11,255 bases of DNA from Elusimicrobia bacterium RIFCSPHIGHO2_02_FULL_57_9 (GTDB taxonomy: Bacteria; Elusimicrobiota; Elusimicrobia; UBA1565; UBA9628). The notes under the pieces were generated by a model, which saw nothing but the letters and a program-made list of their open reading frames with translations, did no database searches and had not been told where the DNA came from. Within the stretch, counting starts at the first letter, position 1. Every line of letters begins with the position of its first letter. This document shows, one piece after another, positions 1 to 6,691 of the stretch. The stretch covers positions 5,884 through 17,138 of the forward strand of contig MGUO01000019.1 in NCBI GenBank assembly GCA_001800015.1. The letters run 5' to 3'. The position numbers and the translations under genes were made by a program.

Positions 1-167
1 GGGCCATCAAAAGCGATTCCCGCCAAACTGACGTCAATAGAGAACATTTCAGCCGGCAAAGGCTCGAAGGGATCGTCCGGGCTAAGAGAAACGGCAGCGT
101 CCATCGGCACCCTTCTCTTGAGGCGTCTTTCACAGAATGGCGGCATGCCATCGATCGGCGTTGACAT
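1..167 (-). CDS. PilZ-domain protein, 5' part only
   Basis: This is the N-terminal part of a protein that continues beyond the left edge; about 55 residues are visible and the frame is open throughout. It shows both halves of the PilZ c-di-GMP-binding signature: an arginine-rich RRLKRR segment at about residues 14-19 (the RxxxR motif), then after a usual spacing DVSLAGI (the D/NxSxxG motif). PilZ proteins bind cyclic di-GMP and adjust motility, exopolysaccharide or transcription; the target here cannot be told. The start is uncertain. ATG at 165-167 keeps the whole motif. ATG at 144-146 is possible. ATG at 102-104 has a better Shine-Dalgarno (AGAAGGG) but would remove the RxxxR arginines. The promoter upstream puts the transcript start only a few bases before 167, so translation from there would be essentially leaderless. 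Confidence 0.72.
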   Translation of the reverse strand, partial: MSTPIDGMPPFCERRLKRRVPMDAAVSLSPDDPFEPLPAEMFSIDVSLAGIAFDG

Positions 168-176
168 ATCCCCATT

Positions 177-205
177 AGTATAGACCCTCCCCGCTGGAAT
201 ATCAA
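177..205 (-). promoter_or_regulatory. sigma70-type promoter of the PilZ gene
   Basis: Read on the minus strand, TTGATA (200-205) is followed after exactly 17 bases by TATACT (177-182); each hexamer differs from consensus at one position. Transcription would start near 169-171, almost at the PilZ ATG. It lies just downstream of the ftcD stop codon, so the PilZ gene is probably transcribed separately. I see no convincing intrinsic terminator between the two genes. Confidence 0.6.
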
Positions 206-234
206 TTAAAAATCGCTTAAAAACCGGTGAAAAA

Positions 235-1731
235 TTAGAAAACCTTAAGGCAGGCTGAAAGCCCGGCTTCCAGATCGCGGGCTTTATCCGCGTCCTTAAG
301 CCCCCCGAGATTAATGCGCACATTTTCCGCGGCGCAAAGCCCGGCGCATTTAAGCAAATGCAGGGCGCATTGCATGTCCGAGACAACGGCCGTGCCGCCG
401 GCCGGCAAGGCATGGTTAACCGCCTGATAGGCCGCGGCGGCCGCGGCCGCGGTTTTAAGCGGGACCTCGGCGGCGTGCGTCAAAGCCGCCTGCATTTTAC
501 CCGGTCGGCTCGAGTCATCTTTCCGCAGAGCGGCTGCTTCCATAAAACGGTCGAAAGCCGCGGCGTCCTCACCGGTCAATTTATGAAAGTCGGACTTGAA
601 CGCCCGGAGTTCTGCTTGCGCCTGCTCAAGGATGGGACGGTTGGCCGGGTCCAGTTTTTTCGATTTAAGGCTGATGCCGATGGCCATCAACCCCAGGCCG
701 CAGCCCATGGCCCCGGAGATGCCGGCGGCCGAACCCCCGCCGGGAGTAGCGTCGGTGTTGGAGAGGGAGTCCGCCACCAGTTCGCCGGCTTGTTGCCAGC
801 CGCCGCGATCTTCGCCGCCTAAGGCTTCCACGGCTTTAAGCCTATTCTCCAGGATCTGAACCTGAGGATTAAAATTCTCGAGTTGCAGGGTTTCGACGGC
901 GAAATCAACCAGAACCTCCCGCGGCAGCAAGCCGACGATTTCGGTGGTTTTGATTTTAACTCCATGCTCGGCCGCCAGCCGAGCGGTTTCCGTGATGACT
1001 TTTTTCATGGAGGTCGCCTTATAGTCGGTGAGCACCGTGGAAATCTGCGCCTGCTGGCGCGCCGCCAGGTCGATTTCCTTGGCGCGCACGGCCTGAAGAC
1101 CTCCCCCCGAGGCGCGCACGCGCTTGGCGATGTCTTTGCCGACGGCCATGTCGTGGGTATCCAGGTTCAAGTTGAAATTAATGATTTGCCGGCGCGCGCC
1201 GACGGCTGTCGCTCCGGCCGTGGGATGGATTTTATTGGGACCGAAATCCGGGCGGCGGGCAGGATCCTTGCCGATCAAGTCGCGCAAGCCCTCGAACTGG
1301 CCCTTGCGCACCGTGGCCAAGTCCTTTCTTTCCGGGCGGCGGGCGGCATGGTCGTAAAGATAAACCGGAATCTCCAAGTCCCGCCCGATGCGCTCGCCCA
1401 GCTTCTCGGCCAGCCGGCAGCATTCCCGTATTTCAATACCCGACACCGGAATAAAAGGGATCACGTCCACCGCCCCCATGCGCGGATGCTCGCCCTTATG
1501 TTTGTTGAGATCGATCAAGTCGCGGGATTTTTGAGCGACCCGGAAGCAGGCCTCCACGGCCGCTTGCGGCGGAGCCACGAAGGACAGCACGCAGCGGTTA
1601 TGATCCGGGTCGGTTTCAACGTCTAGGATAGTCACGCCCGGCACGGCCCGCGCCGCGGCGACGATTGCCTCGACTTTATTCTTGTCCCGGCCTTCCGAAA
1701 AATTTGGCACGCATTCGACCAGCTGTTTCAC
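235..1731 (-). CDS. ftcD: Glutamate formimidoyltransferase / formimidoyl-THF cyclodeaminase (fused)
   Basis: Bifunctional folate enzyme of 498 residues. The N-terminal domain (about 1-300) transfers the formimino group between N-formimidoylglutamate and tetrahydrofolate. The C-terminal domain (about 320-498) deaminates 5-formimidoyl-THF to 5,10-methenyl-THF and ammonia. Visible motifs are VPNFSEG (9-15), HKGEHPRMGA with the His at residue 82, GGGLQAVRA near 209-217, and NTDATPGGGSAAG (325-337) opening the cyclodeaminase domain. I chose the GTG at 1729-1731 because AGGGGG lies 4 bases before it and because this start lines up with the animal enzyme, as I recall it, putting the catalytic His at number 82. 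An ATG at 1755 in the same frame has no Shine-Dalgarno. A run of seven alanines (bases 430-450) is a GC-rich low-complexity spot. No other histidine-degradation (hut) gene is in view. Single-function homologues are common in bacteria; the fused form is less so. Confidence 0.95.
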   Translation of the reverse strand: MKQLVECVPNFSEGRDKNKVEAIVAAARAVPGVTILDVETDPDHNRCVLSFVAPPQAAVEACFRVAQKSRDLIDLNKHKGEHPRMGAVDVIPFIPVSGIEIRECCRLAEKLGERIGRDLEIPVYLYDHAARRPERKDLATVRKGQFEGLRDLIGKDPARRPDFGPNKIHPTAGATAVGARRQIINFNLNLDTHDMAVGKDIAKRVRASGGGLQAVRAKEIDLAARQQAQISTVLTDYKATSMKKVITETARLAAEHGVKIKTTEIVGLLPREVLVDFAVETLQLENFNPQVQILENRLKAVEALGGEDRGGWQQAGELVADSLSNTDATPGGGSAAGISGAMGCGLGLMAIGISLKSKKLDPANRPILEQAQAELRAFKSDFHKLTGEDAAAFDRFMEAAALRKDDSSRPGKMQAALTHAAEVPLKTAAAAAAAYQAVNHALPAGGTAVVSDMQCALHLLKCAGLCAAENVRINLGGLKDADKARDLEAGLSACLKVF

Positions 1732-1771
1732 AGGTCCCCCTAAAAATCCCGTCACTTCGACACTGAATTAG

Positions 1772-1801
1772 ATAATAAAATAAATGCTTTTTTAATATCA
1801 A
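1772..1801 (-). promoter_or_regulatory. Probable ftcD promoter
   Basis: On the minus strand TTGATA (1796-1801) is followed after 18 bases by TATTAT (1772-1777), one mismatch to consensus in each, within an AT-rich stretch. The start site would be near 1765, giving a leader of about 35 bases containing the AGGGGG ribosome site. The -35 box overlaps the stop codon of the methyltransferase gene and the end of the palindrome at 1800-1819. Confidence 0.45.
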
Positions 1802-2565
1802 CTTTCCGCGCGGAAAGTTCCTGGCCGCCTGGCCAAGATATAAAACCGCCCGGGCCCATCCTGTTTTAATCGCCATGGGATAAGCCCCGGTCCTATTTTA
1901 ACGATTTTAAACCCGGCCGTCCTCACTTCCTTGGCCAGTCTTTGCAGACTGTACATCCGCACAAAACTATGTCCGCGGCTGGTTTTTCCCTTCGGTCCAA
2001 TATATATCCGCTCTGCGAGCAGGGCGGCATCCTTACCCTTACGTAAATGAGTCTCTTCAAGCGCCCAAAACTTGCCTGATCGATGCCAGTGGCGGAACAC
2101 GGGCTTATTTTTTTCAAACCAGCTTCCATCAACCAACTCAATGAGGAATTTGCCTCCCGGCTTAAGCGCCCGGAACATGGCACGTAAGGCGCGCCGGTCA
2201 TCGGCAAGGCTCGGGAAATAGCCAAAGCTGGTCCAGAGATTGACCACCGCGTCGAACTCACCGGAAAAACCCATGAAGCGCATGTCCCGGCGCAAAAAAC
2301 GGACATTCGCCACCCGCCCGGCGCGCCGGCGAGCCTCCGCCAAATAAGATGAGGAATAGTCAACCCCCCTCACTTGAAACCCGCGACGCGCCAAGCCGAT
2401 GCTATGCCGGCCCGTTCCGCAGGCAACGTCCAAAAGACGTGAATTCCTGGGCAACTTTAGGATTTTGGCAACTGCGGCCACTTCTTGCTTGGTGGCGAAG
2501 CTATCCACGAGATCGGCGATGGGAAAGACGGAACTGCGGAAAAAGCGCTTCCACCAATCCTTCAT
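1798..2565 (-). CDS. Class I SAM-dependent methyltransferase
   Basis: A 255-residue Rossmann-fold methyltransferase. SAM-binding motif I is LLDVACGTGRHS (44-55), the acidic ribose-binding residue is Asp69 in VDYSSSYL, an RDM triplet (93-95) follows strand 3, and FDAVVNLWTSFGYF (104-117) is the motif IV region, followed by LKPGGKFLIE. The substrate cannot be deduced; proteins of this build act on small molecules, quinones or proteins. The ATG at 2563-2565 has no Shine-Dalgarno and an in-frame TAG lies four codons upstream, so no earlier start is available. Instead TAGAAT lies 6 bases before the ATG, consistent with leaderless expression. The C-terminus is normal in length. ftcD follows 66 bases downstream and appears to have its own promoter. 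Confidence 0.88.
   Translation of the reverse strand: MKDWWKRFFRSSVFPIADLVDSFATKQEVAAVAKILKLPRNSRLLDVACGTGRHSIGLARRGFQVRGVDYSSSYLAEARRRAGRVANVRFLRRDMRFMGFSGEFDAVVNLWTSFGYFPSLADDRRALRAMFRALKPGGKFLIELVDGSWFEKNKPVFRHWHRSGKFWALEETHLRKGKDAALLAERIYIGPKGKTSRGHSFVRMYSLQRLAKEVRTAGFKIVKIGPGLIPWRLKQDGPGRFYILARRPGTFRAES
1800..1819. repeat. 20-bp perfect palindrome beside the ftcD promoter
   Basis: AACTTTCCGC is followed directly by its exact reverse complement with no spacer. It covers the last codons and part of the stop of the methyltransferase gene and touches the -35 box of the ftcD promoter. On the minus strand it is followed by GATATTAAAAAA rather than a T-run, so it is a poor intrinsic terminator. 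A dimeric-repressor operator for ftcD is a possible reading. The sequence is also coding, so chance cannot be excluded. Confidence 0.55.
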
Positions 2566-2571
2566 GCAAGA

Positions 2572-2577
2572 ATTCTA
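2572..2577 (-). promoter_or_regulatory. -10-like element of the methyltransferase gene
   Basis: TAGAAT on the minus strand, one mismatch from TATAAT, ends 6 bases before the ATG. The predicted transcript start therefore coincides with the start codon. I see no good -35 at 16-18 bases, so the call rests on the hexamer, its spacing, and the same arrangement at other genes of the window. Confidence 0.35.
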
Positions 2578-2655
2578 GCTAAAATCATCGCAACAAAATC
2601 GGCCTCCAAATCGCATAAATGATGTGCCCAGCATGCGCTATTGCGGAAGGCGAAC

Positions 2656-2664
2656 TGTTATAAT
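2656..2664 (+). promoter_or_regulatory. Extended -10 promoter of the aspartic protease gene
   Basis: TGTTATAAT is a perfect extended -10 element (TGn plus TATAAT). No clear -35 is visible, as is usual for extended -10 promoters. The start site is expected near 2671, where an ATG in the protease frame also begins. The octamer AGCATGCG occurs on both sides of the element, at 2630-2637 and 2668-2675. Confidence 0.5.
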
Positions 2665-2694
2665 CGAAGCATGCGAACGCACAGGAAAAGGAAA

Positions 2695-3135
2695 ATGGGA
2701 CTTGTCCGCGTCACCGTCGCTCTGCGCGCTTCGCATGCCGCCAAGAAAAAATATCAGGCCAATTTCCTCGTGGATACCGGAGCCACCGACAGCCTGGCTC
2801 CGACCTCGAAGCTTCGGGCCATAGGCATCAAGCCGGCCGGTAAAATCGCCTATGAACTGGCGGACGGAACTATCGCGGAGCTTCGCTTCGGCACAGCCAT
2901 CATTGAATTCATGGGCGACATAACAGCGGGAAGAATCATCTTCGGCCCGGAAGACACCGAACCCCTGCTCGGCGTTACCGCCTTGGAATCAACGGGGGTC
3001 GAGATCAATCCAAAGAACCGATCTCTTAAGAGGCTGCCGGCGATCCCGCTCAAGGTTTTAAGACGAGCGTGCGCAGTTCCGTCAATTCCTGCATGGCATA
3101 GCGCACCCCTTCTCGTCCGGTGCCTGAATCCTTGA
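2695..3135 (+). CDS. Retropepsin-like (clan AA) aspartic protease
   Basis: A 146-residue single-domain aspartic protease homologue. The catalytic triplet appears as FLVDTGATDSL (Asp at about 27), and the second half carries the hydrophobic-Gly element LLGVTALESTGVEI (91-104) typical of bacterial DTGA proteins related to retroviral protease; such enzymes act as homodimers. The substrate is unknown. ATG 2695 is preceded by AGGAAAAGGAAA and begins MGLVRVTV, as family members usually do. ATG 2671, 6 bases after the -10 box, would add eight basic residues in a leaderless mRNA. The family fold should end near residue 120 (RLPAIPLK). The last 26 or so codons, up to the TGA at 3133-3135, lie opposite the conserved C-terminus of the aldehyde dehydrogenase and look unrelated to the fold. 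The gene is an isolated plus-strand unit among minus-strand genes. Confidence 0.82.
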   Translation: MGLVRVTVALRASHAAKKKYQANFLVDTGATDSLAPTSKLRAIGIKPAGKIAYELADGTIAELRFGTAIIEFMGDITAGRIIFGPEDTEPLLGVTALESTGVEINPKNRSLKRLPAIPLKVLRRACAVPSIPAWHSAPLLVRCLNP

Positions 3136-4372
3136 CCCCGCCATAAGGCATGGCGTCGGAGCGAAACGACGGGATGTCGTTGACGATCAGCCCGCCCACC
3201 GGCAATTTTTGCCAAGCCCTGAAAACCAGGTTCATGTCGTTGGTGAAGAGTCCCGCCTGCAGACCGTAGGCGCTGCGCGCGACTTTATCCAGGCCGCGCT
3301 CGCGCGAGTCTGTTTTCTCGAGCGTTGCCACCGGGCCGAAGACTTCTTCGCAGGCAATCTTGGCGTTCTCGGGCGCATCCTCGATCAAGGTCGGCGCAAT
3401 CAGCGCCCCCTCGCGCTTGCCTCCGGCGAGCATTTTTCCCCCGGCCTTGACCGCCTCGTCAATCCAGCTTTCCACGCGTTTGGCCGCGTCCTCCGAAATC
3501 AAGGGCGCGATGTCGGTGTTCTCATCCATAGGATCGCCGATTTTCAGCTCCGCTATGTTTTTAAGCAGCAAGTCCTTAAACTCGTCGTAAACCCGCGCTT
3601 CCACGACGATTCTCTGCACCGAAATGCAGACCTGCCCGGAATAATAATAAGCGCCCCAGGCGCATCTAGACGCGGCCCAGGCCAAGTCGCCGTCGGAAGC
3701 GACCAGCACCCCGGCATTGCCTCCCAACTCCAAAATCACGTGTTTTTTGCCGGCGATGGATTTTAAATGCCAGCCCACCGTGGCGCTACCGGTAAAAGAG
3801 AGAACCCCGAAGCGATCATCCCGAGCCAAGGCCTCGGCCTGCTCATTGGAAACCGAAACAACGGCCATGGCAGCCTCAGGCCAGCCCGAGGCTCTAATAA
3901 GCTCGCCGAGCTTTTGCGCCGTTTTAGACGCGGCAGGGGCCGGTTTAAGCGCGAAGGGAACGCCGACCGCGATCGCCGCCGCGACTTTATGGGCCACCAG
4001 GTTCAGGGGGAAATTAAAGGGCGTGATGAAAAGCGCCGGCCCACGCGGAAATCGCCGGGTCAGGGCCATGCGCCCTTCGCTATTGGCGTCCAAATCCAAG
4101 GGCAGCAGCTCGCCGCCGAAGCGCTTGGCTTCTTCGCAAGCCCAGCGGAAGGTGAACGCCGCGCGCCCCACTTCCCGCCGCGACTCCTTAAGCGGTTTTT
4201 TGACCTCCTGGGTGATCAGGCGCGCGAAAGCCTCACTGTCTTTCTCAAGACCTTGGGCGATCTTGAACAAAACCTCGGCCCTAAAATAAGACGGCAGAGC
4301 CGTTATCTTGGGCATGAGCGCGGCTAGTTCCCCCGGCAAATCTAGCAGCCCATCCCGAACCATTTGAGCCAT
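3050..4372 (-). CDS. NAD(P)-dependent aldehyde dehydrogenase
   Basis: A 440-residue ALDH-superfamily enzyme that oxidises an aldehyde to a carboxylic acid. Visible elements are ITPFNFPLN with Asn120, the cofactor lysine in LKPAP (Lys143), FTGS (193-196), the general base Glu215 in LELGG, the nucleophile Cys249 in SGQVCISVQR, EEVFGP (342-347), and the C-terminal MPYGGVKDSGTGREG (408-422). The tail resembles the lactaldehyde / non-phosphorylating glyceraldehyde-3-phosphate dehydrogenase branch, but the substrate is open. The N-terminus is about 30-40 residues shorter than usual and lacks the first strands. The start is nevertheless firm: GAGGAG lies 7 bases before ATG 4370-4372, and upstream is coding sequence of the HAD gene in another frame, overlapping by 31 bases. 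It is the last gene of the minus-strand cluster, and its 3' end overlaps the protease gene. Confidence 0.93.
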   Translation of the reverse strand: MAQMVRDGLLDLPGELAALMPKITALPSYFRAEVLFKIAQGLEKDSEAFARLITQEVKKPLKESRREVGRAAFTFRWACEEAKRFGGELLPLDLDANSEGRMALTRRFPRGPALFITPFNFPLNLVAHKVAAAIAVGVPFALKPAPAASKTAQKLGELIRASGWPEAAMAVVSVSNEQAEALARDDRFGVLSFTGSATVGWHLKSIAGKKHVILELGGNAGVLVASDGDLAWAASRCAWGAYYYSGQVCISVQRIVVEARVYDEFKDLLLKNIAELKIGDPMDENTDIAPLISEDAAKRVESWIDEAVKAGGKMLAGGKREGALIAPTLIEDAPENAKIACEEVFGPVATLEKTDSRERGLDKVARSAYGLQAGLFTNDMNLVFRAWQKLPVGGLIVNDIPSFRSDAMPYGGVKDSGTGREGVRYAMQELTELRTLVLKP

Positions 4373-5040
4373 TTCTTCACTCCTCTAAAATCCCGCGCCA
4401 GATAATCCGGACGCGACTTAACCAAAGGCTCCCAACCCGAAAAACCGGTTCCCACGCCGACGGTTTTAAAACCCGCCTTTTTACCGGCAGCCACATCCAG
4501 GGGCGTGTCGCCGATCACATAAACATCCGAGGGCGCAATCGGCTCTCCCGCCAGCTTACGCGCCCGACGGATCGCCTTTTTTAATAAAGTCCGCCGGTGA
4601 AAACCATCCGAGCCGAAGCCGCCGAACAAGAAATACGCGTTAAAGCCGGAAGGCTCAAGCTTGATGCGCGCGCCCCGCTCCATATTGCCCGTCCCCAATC
4701 CTAGCAAAACTCTCTTGTCCCGGCTGAGCCTTTTGAGCAAGGCTTTTATTCCTGAAGGCAAGATGTAGGCGTTGTTGCGGAAGGCCAGGCGCACATAATG
4801 CGGCAAATGTTTTAAATATTCCTGATGCAGTCTCTCGGTCTGGGCCGGGGAGGGCTTGCATCCCGTGGCTGCTATGTGAGCGGCGCGGAAATTCCAGAGG
4901 TCGGTATGGCCGGCCAGGCTTAACTCGCCGCAGACATTTTTTTTGCCGTAAAGAACCTCGCCGGCCCGGTTTAAGGCCTTGCGCCCCGCGCCTCCCGTCC
5001 GGATTAATGTGCCGTCAATATCGAAAAGAAGCACTTTCAT
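4342..5040 (-). CDS. HAD-superfamily phosphatase, phosphoglycolate phosphatase-like
   Basis: A 232-residue haloacid dehalogenase-fold hydrolase that probably removes phosphate from a small metabolite through an aspartyl-phosphate. Motif I is FDIDGTL (nucleophile Asp7, acid Asp9), motif II is LGTGN with Thr117, motif III is a lysine in TLLKKAIRRA (near 154), and motif IV is VIGDTPLD (Asp178, Asp182). The cap domain (about 15-95) is helical, as in phosphoglycolate phosphatase and related enzymes; specificity is not readable. Starts: ATG 5038-5040 touches the AAAGGG Shine-Dalgarno with no spacer, whereas GTG 5032-5034 in the same frame has 6 bases and would give a protein two residues shorter. 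A TTG at 5104-5106 keeps the frame open further upstream, but that reads through the hairpin and adds residues unlike the family. The gene lies 62 bases after the peroxiredoxin and overlaps the ALDH start. Confidence 0.88.
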   Translation of the reverse strand: MKVLLFDIDGTLIRTGGAGRKALNRAGEVLYGKKNVCGELSLAGHTDLWNFRAAHIAATGCKPSPAQTERLHQEYLKHLPHYVRLAFRNNAYILPSGIKALLKRLSRDKRVLLGLGTGNMERGARIKLEPSGFNAYFLFGGFGSDGFHRRTLLKKAIRRARKLAGEPIAPSDVYVIGDTPLDVAAGKKAGFKTVGVGTGFSGWEPLVKSRPDYLARDFRGVKKWLKWFGMGC

Positions 5041-5053
5041 CCCTTTAAATAAG

Positions 5054-5087
5054 CCCGCCCCGATCGGTATAGCTCGATCGGGGCGGG
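5054..5087 (-). terminator. 13-bp hairpin after the peroxiredoxin gene
   Basis: CCCGCCCCGATCG (5054-5066) pairs perfectly with its complement at 5075-5087 around an 8-base loop. On the minus strand it begins 16 bases after the peroxiredoxin stop and is followed by CTTATTT, a weak U-tract. It probably terminates or attenuates transcription, or protects the upstream mRNA end, so that HAD and ALDH would be less abundant than the genes before them. Full termination would leave those two genes needing a promoter I cannot find. Confidence 0.6.
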
Positions 5088-5102
5088 GCCAACTCGCGAT
5101 TC

Positions 5103-5594
5103 TCAAGCCAGTTTCTTAAGCTCAGCCTTGACCTCGTTATAGTCGCGTTCCTTGGTGATGTCGGATTCGACTTTCACCCAAGCGACCTTGCCCTTCTTGT
5201 CGATGAGCACGGTGGCGCGCTGGCTGATATTGGCGCCGGGTTGATAGAGGCCGTAAGCCTTGGTCACGGCGCGGTGCATGTCGGCAAGCAGGCGGTGCTT
5301 GAGATTCATTTTCTCCTGCCAGGCCTTGTGCGACCAAACCGAGTCGATGGAGATGGCCGCGATTTCCCCCCACTGCGAGAACTTAGAGTAGTCATTGGTA
5401 AAGCAGGCGTTTTCCTTGGTGCAGGTCGGGCTCCAATCGAGCGGGTAGAAAAAGAGCGCGACGGGCTTCTTCCCAACGTAATCGGACAATTTCCAATCCT
5501 TCTTGTCCTGGTCGGGCAGGGTAAATTCCGGCGCGGGGGTCCCCACGGCGATGGGCGTCGTTTCTTTAGCGGGCGCGACTGCGACAGTGGTCAT
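5103..5594 (-). CDS. Peroxiredoxin (AhpC/TSA family)
   Basis: A 163-residue thioredoxin-fold peroxidase reducing hydrogen peroxide or organic hydroperoxides. The active-site segment FYPLDWSPTCT places the peroxidatic Cys at residue 58 with Pro51 and Thr/Ser neighbours as in the family. A second Cys (64) six residues on may be a resolving residue, similar in idea to BCP-type enzymes. No Cys occurs near the C-terminus, so a typical 2-Cys mechanism is unlikely; AhpE-like and BCP-like assignments both remain possible. The first 17 residues are a Thr/Ala/Pro-rich extension before the family start (GTPAPEFTL). The ATG has AGGAG 6 bases upstream. It lies 14 bases after mrp and is probably co-transcribed with it. 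No signal peptide is visible, so it should be cytoplasmic. Confidence 0.92.
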   Translation of the reverse strand: MTTVAVAPAKETTPIAVGTPAPEFTLPDQDKKDWKLSDYVGKKPVALFFYPLDWSPTCTKENACFTNDYSKFSQWGEIAAISIDSVWSHKAWQEKMNLKHRLLADMHRAVTKAYGLYQPGANISQRATVLIDKKGKVAWVKVESDITKERDYNEVKAELKKLA

Positions 5595-5608
5595 GGTTTT
5601 CTCCTGTG

Positions 5609-6691
5609 CTAGTGTGTGGAAGTTAACTTGATTTCAAGAGGTTTATGGGTGGCGGCCTGCAGGCTCACCTTGGCCGCGGTTTGGCGCGCGAGTTCGCGCA
5701 AAGCCTTGGCCGGGGCTGAGTCGGGATGAGAAACGACCACGGGCTTGCCGGTTTCGGAGCTTGCGCAAATCATGGGGTCAAGAGGGACGGAGCCGAGCAC
5801 CGGAATATCGTATTTTTTAGAAAGGGTTTGGGCGCCGCCATGCGAGAATATCTCGCTGGGCTTGCGGCAGTGCGGGCAGATGAACTCGTTCATGTTCTCA
5901 ACCACGCCGAGCATCGGGACCCTCAGCTTGTTGAACATGGCTGCAGCCTTGCGCACGTCGGATATGGCGATGCTCTGGGGCGTGGTGACGATCACCGCGC
6001 CCACCAGGGGCACGCTCTGGCAGAGGGTCAGTTGCACATCTCCTGTTCCAGGAGGCAGATCAACGATCAAATAATCCAGTTCGCCCCATTTGACGTCCTT
6101 AAGAAACTGGGTGACGGCGCCGTGCAGCATGGGACCGCGCCAGATCACCGGGGCGTCCGGGTCCATAAGAAAGCCCATGGACATGACACGCACATTATAG
6201 GCCGTAGGCGGATCCAATTTATTGTCGGCTCCGGGCCGCGGCTCGTAATCAGAAACACCCATCATCTGCGGCTGGTTGGGACCATAAATATCGGCATCCA
6301 GCAAGCCGGTCTTAGCGCCCTCCATGGCCAAAGCAACGGCCAAGTTGCATGCCACCGTGGATTTGCCCACGCCGCCCTTGCCGCTGGCCACCACGATGAT
6401 GTTCTTAATGCCCGGCGGCATCACGTTTTCCAGGCGCGCGTCTTTTTTGACGTTGGCCGTCATCTTGACGGCCACGTCGGTCACGCCGGGAACTTTCTTG
6501 ACCGCTTCCTTGGCTTCCAATTCCATCATGCCCTTCAGCGGACAGGCCGGCGTGGTGAGCACGTAGTCGAAGGAAACACGCCCCCCTTCGATAACCAGGT
6601 TCTGCACCATGCCCAAGGTCACAATGTCCTTATGGAGCTCGGGCTCCTGGCAGGTGGAAAGGGCTTTAAGAACTTCTTCTTTTGACGGCAT
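5609..6691 (-). CDS. mrp: Mrp/ApbC-type Fe-S cluster carrier ATPase
   Basis: A 360-residue P-loop ATPase of the Mrp/NBP35 family, which carries Fe-S clusters to apo-proteins in the cytoplasm. An N-terminal MIP18/DUF59 domain (about 1-85) contains TTPACPLKG. The ATPase domain begins with the deviant Walker A GKGGVGKST (near 104-112), then DADIYGPNQP, VDLPPGTGD and TTPQ. The bridging cluster ligands are the pair in CPHC (near 272-275). Its start fuses with the end of glnN: the glnN stop TGA and the mrp ATG share bases (TGATG at 6689-6693), with no Shine-Dalgarno before it, so translation is probably coupled to glnN. An in-frame GTG at 6692-6694 is the alternative start. The two A-type carriers at 10104-10779 are possible partners. 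Confidence 0.95.
   Translation of the reverse strand: MPSKEEVLKALSTCQEPELHKDIVTLGMVQNLVIEGGRVSFDYVLTTPACPLKGMMELEAKEAVKKVPGVTDVAVKMTANVKKDARLENVMPPGIKNIIVVASGKGGVGKSTVACNLAVALAMEGAKTGLLDADIYGPNQPQMMGVSDYEPRPGADNKLDPPTAYNVRVMSMGFLMDPDAPVIWRGPMLHGAVTQFLKDVKWGELDYLIVDLPPGTGDVQLTLCQSVPLVGAVIVTTPQSIAISDVRKAAAMFNKLRVPMLGVVENMNEFICPHCRKPSEIFSHGGAQTLSKKYDIPVLGSVPLDPMICASSETGKPVVVSHPDSAPAKALRELARQTAAKVSLQAATHKPLEIKLTSTH

Noticed and set aside
430..450. GGCCGC-like repeat run suggestive of a microsatellite
   Set aside because: It encodes an uninterrupted run of seven alanines within the cyclodeaminase domain and is explained by codon choice.
883..1626. 247-codon plus-strand open frame opposite ftcD
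   Set aside because: Complement of a clearly coding gene; no recognisable domain or ribosome site.
2566..2640. Short upstream open frame ending in TGA overlapping the methyltransferase ATG
   Set aside because: Its only ATG is 8 codons before the stop, and the nearby GGAGG is too far from it; no sign it is translated.
3209..4327. Several plus-strand open frames of 76-190 codons opposite the ALDH gene
   Set aside because: Overlapping frames on the strand opposite a conserved enzyme, a usual by-product of GC-rich coding; no motifs.
5726..6685. 319-codon plus-strand open frame opposite mrp
   Set aside because: It is antisense to a fully conserved Mrp protein, is rich in His/Gly/Arg as complements of GC-biased codons usually are, and shows no family motif.
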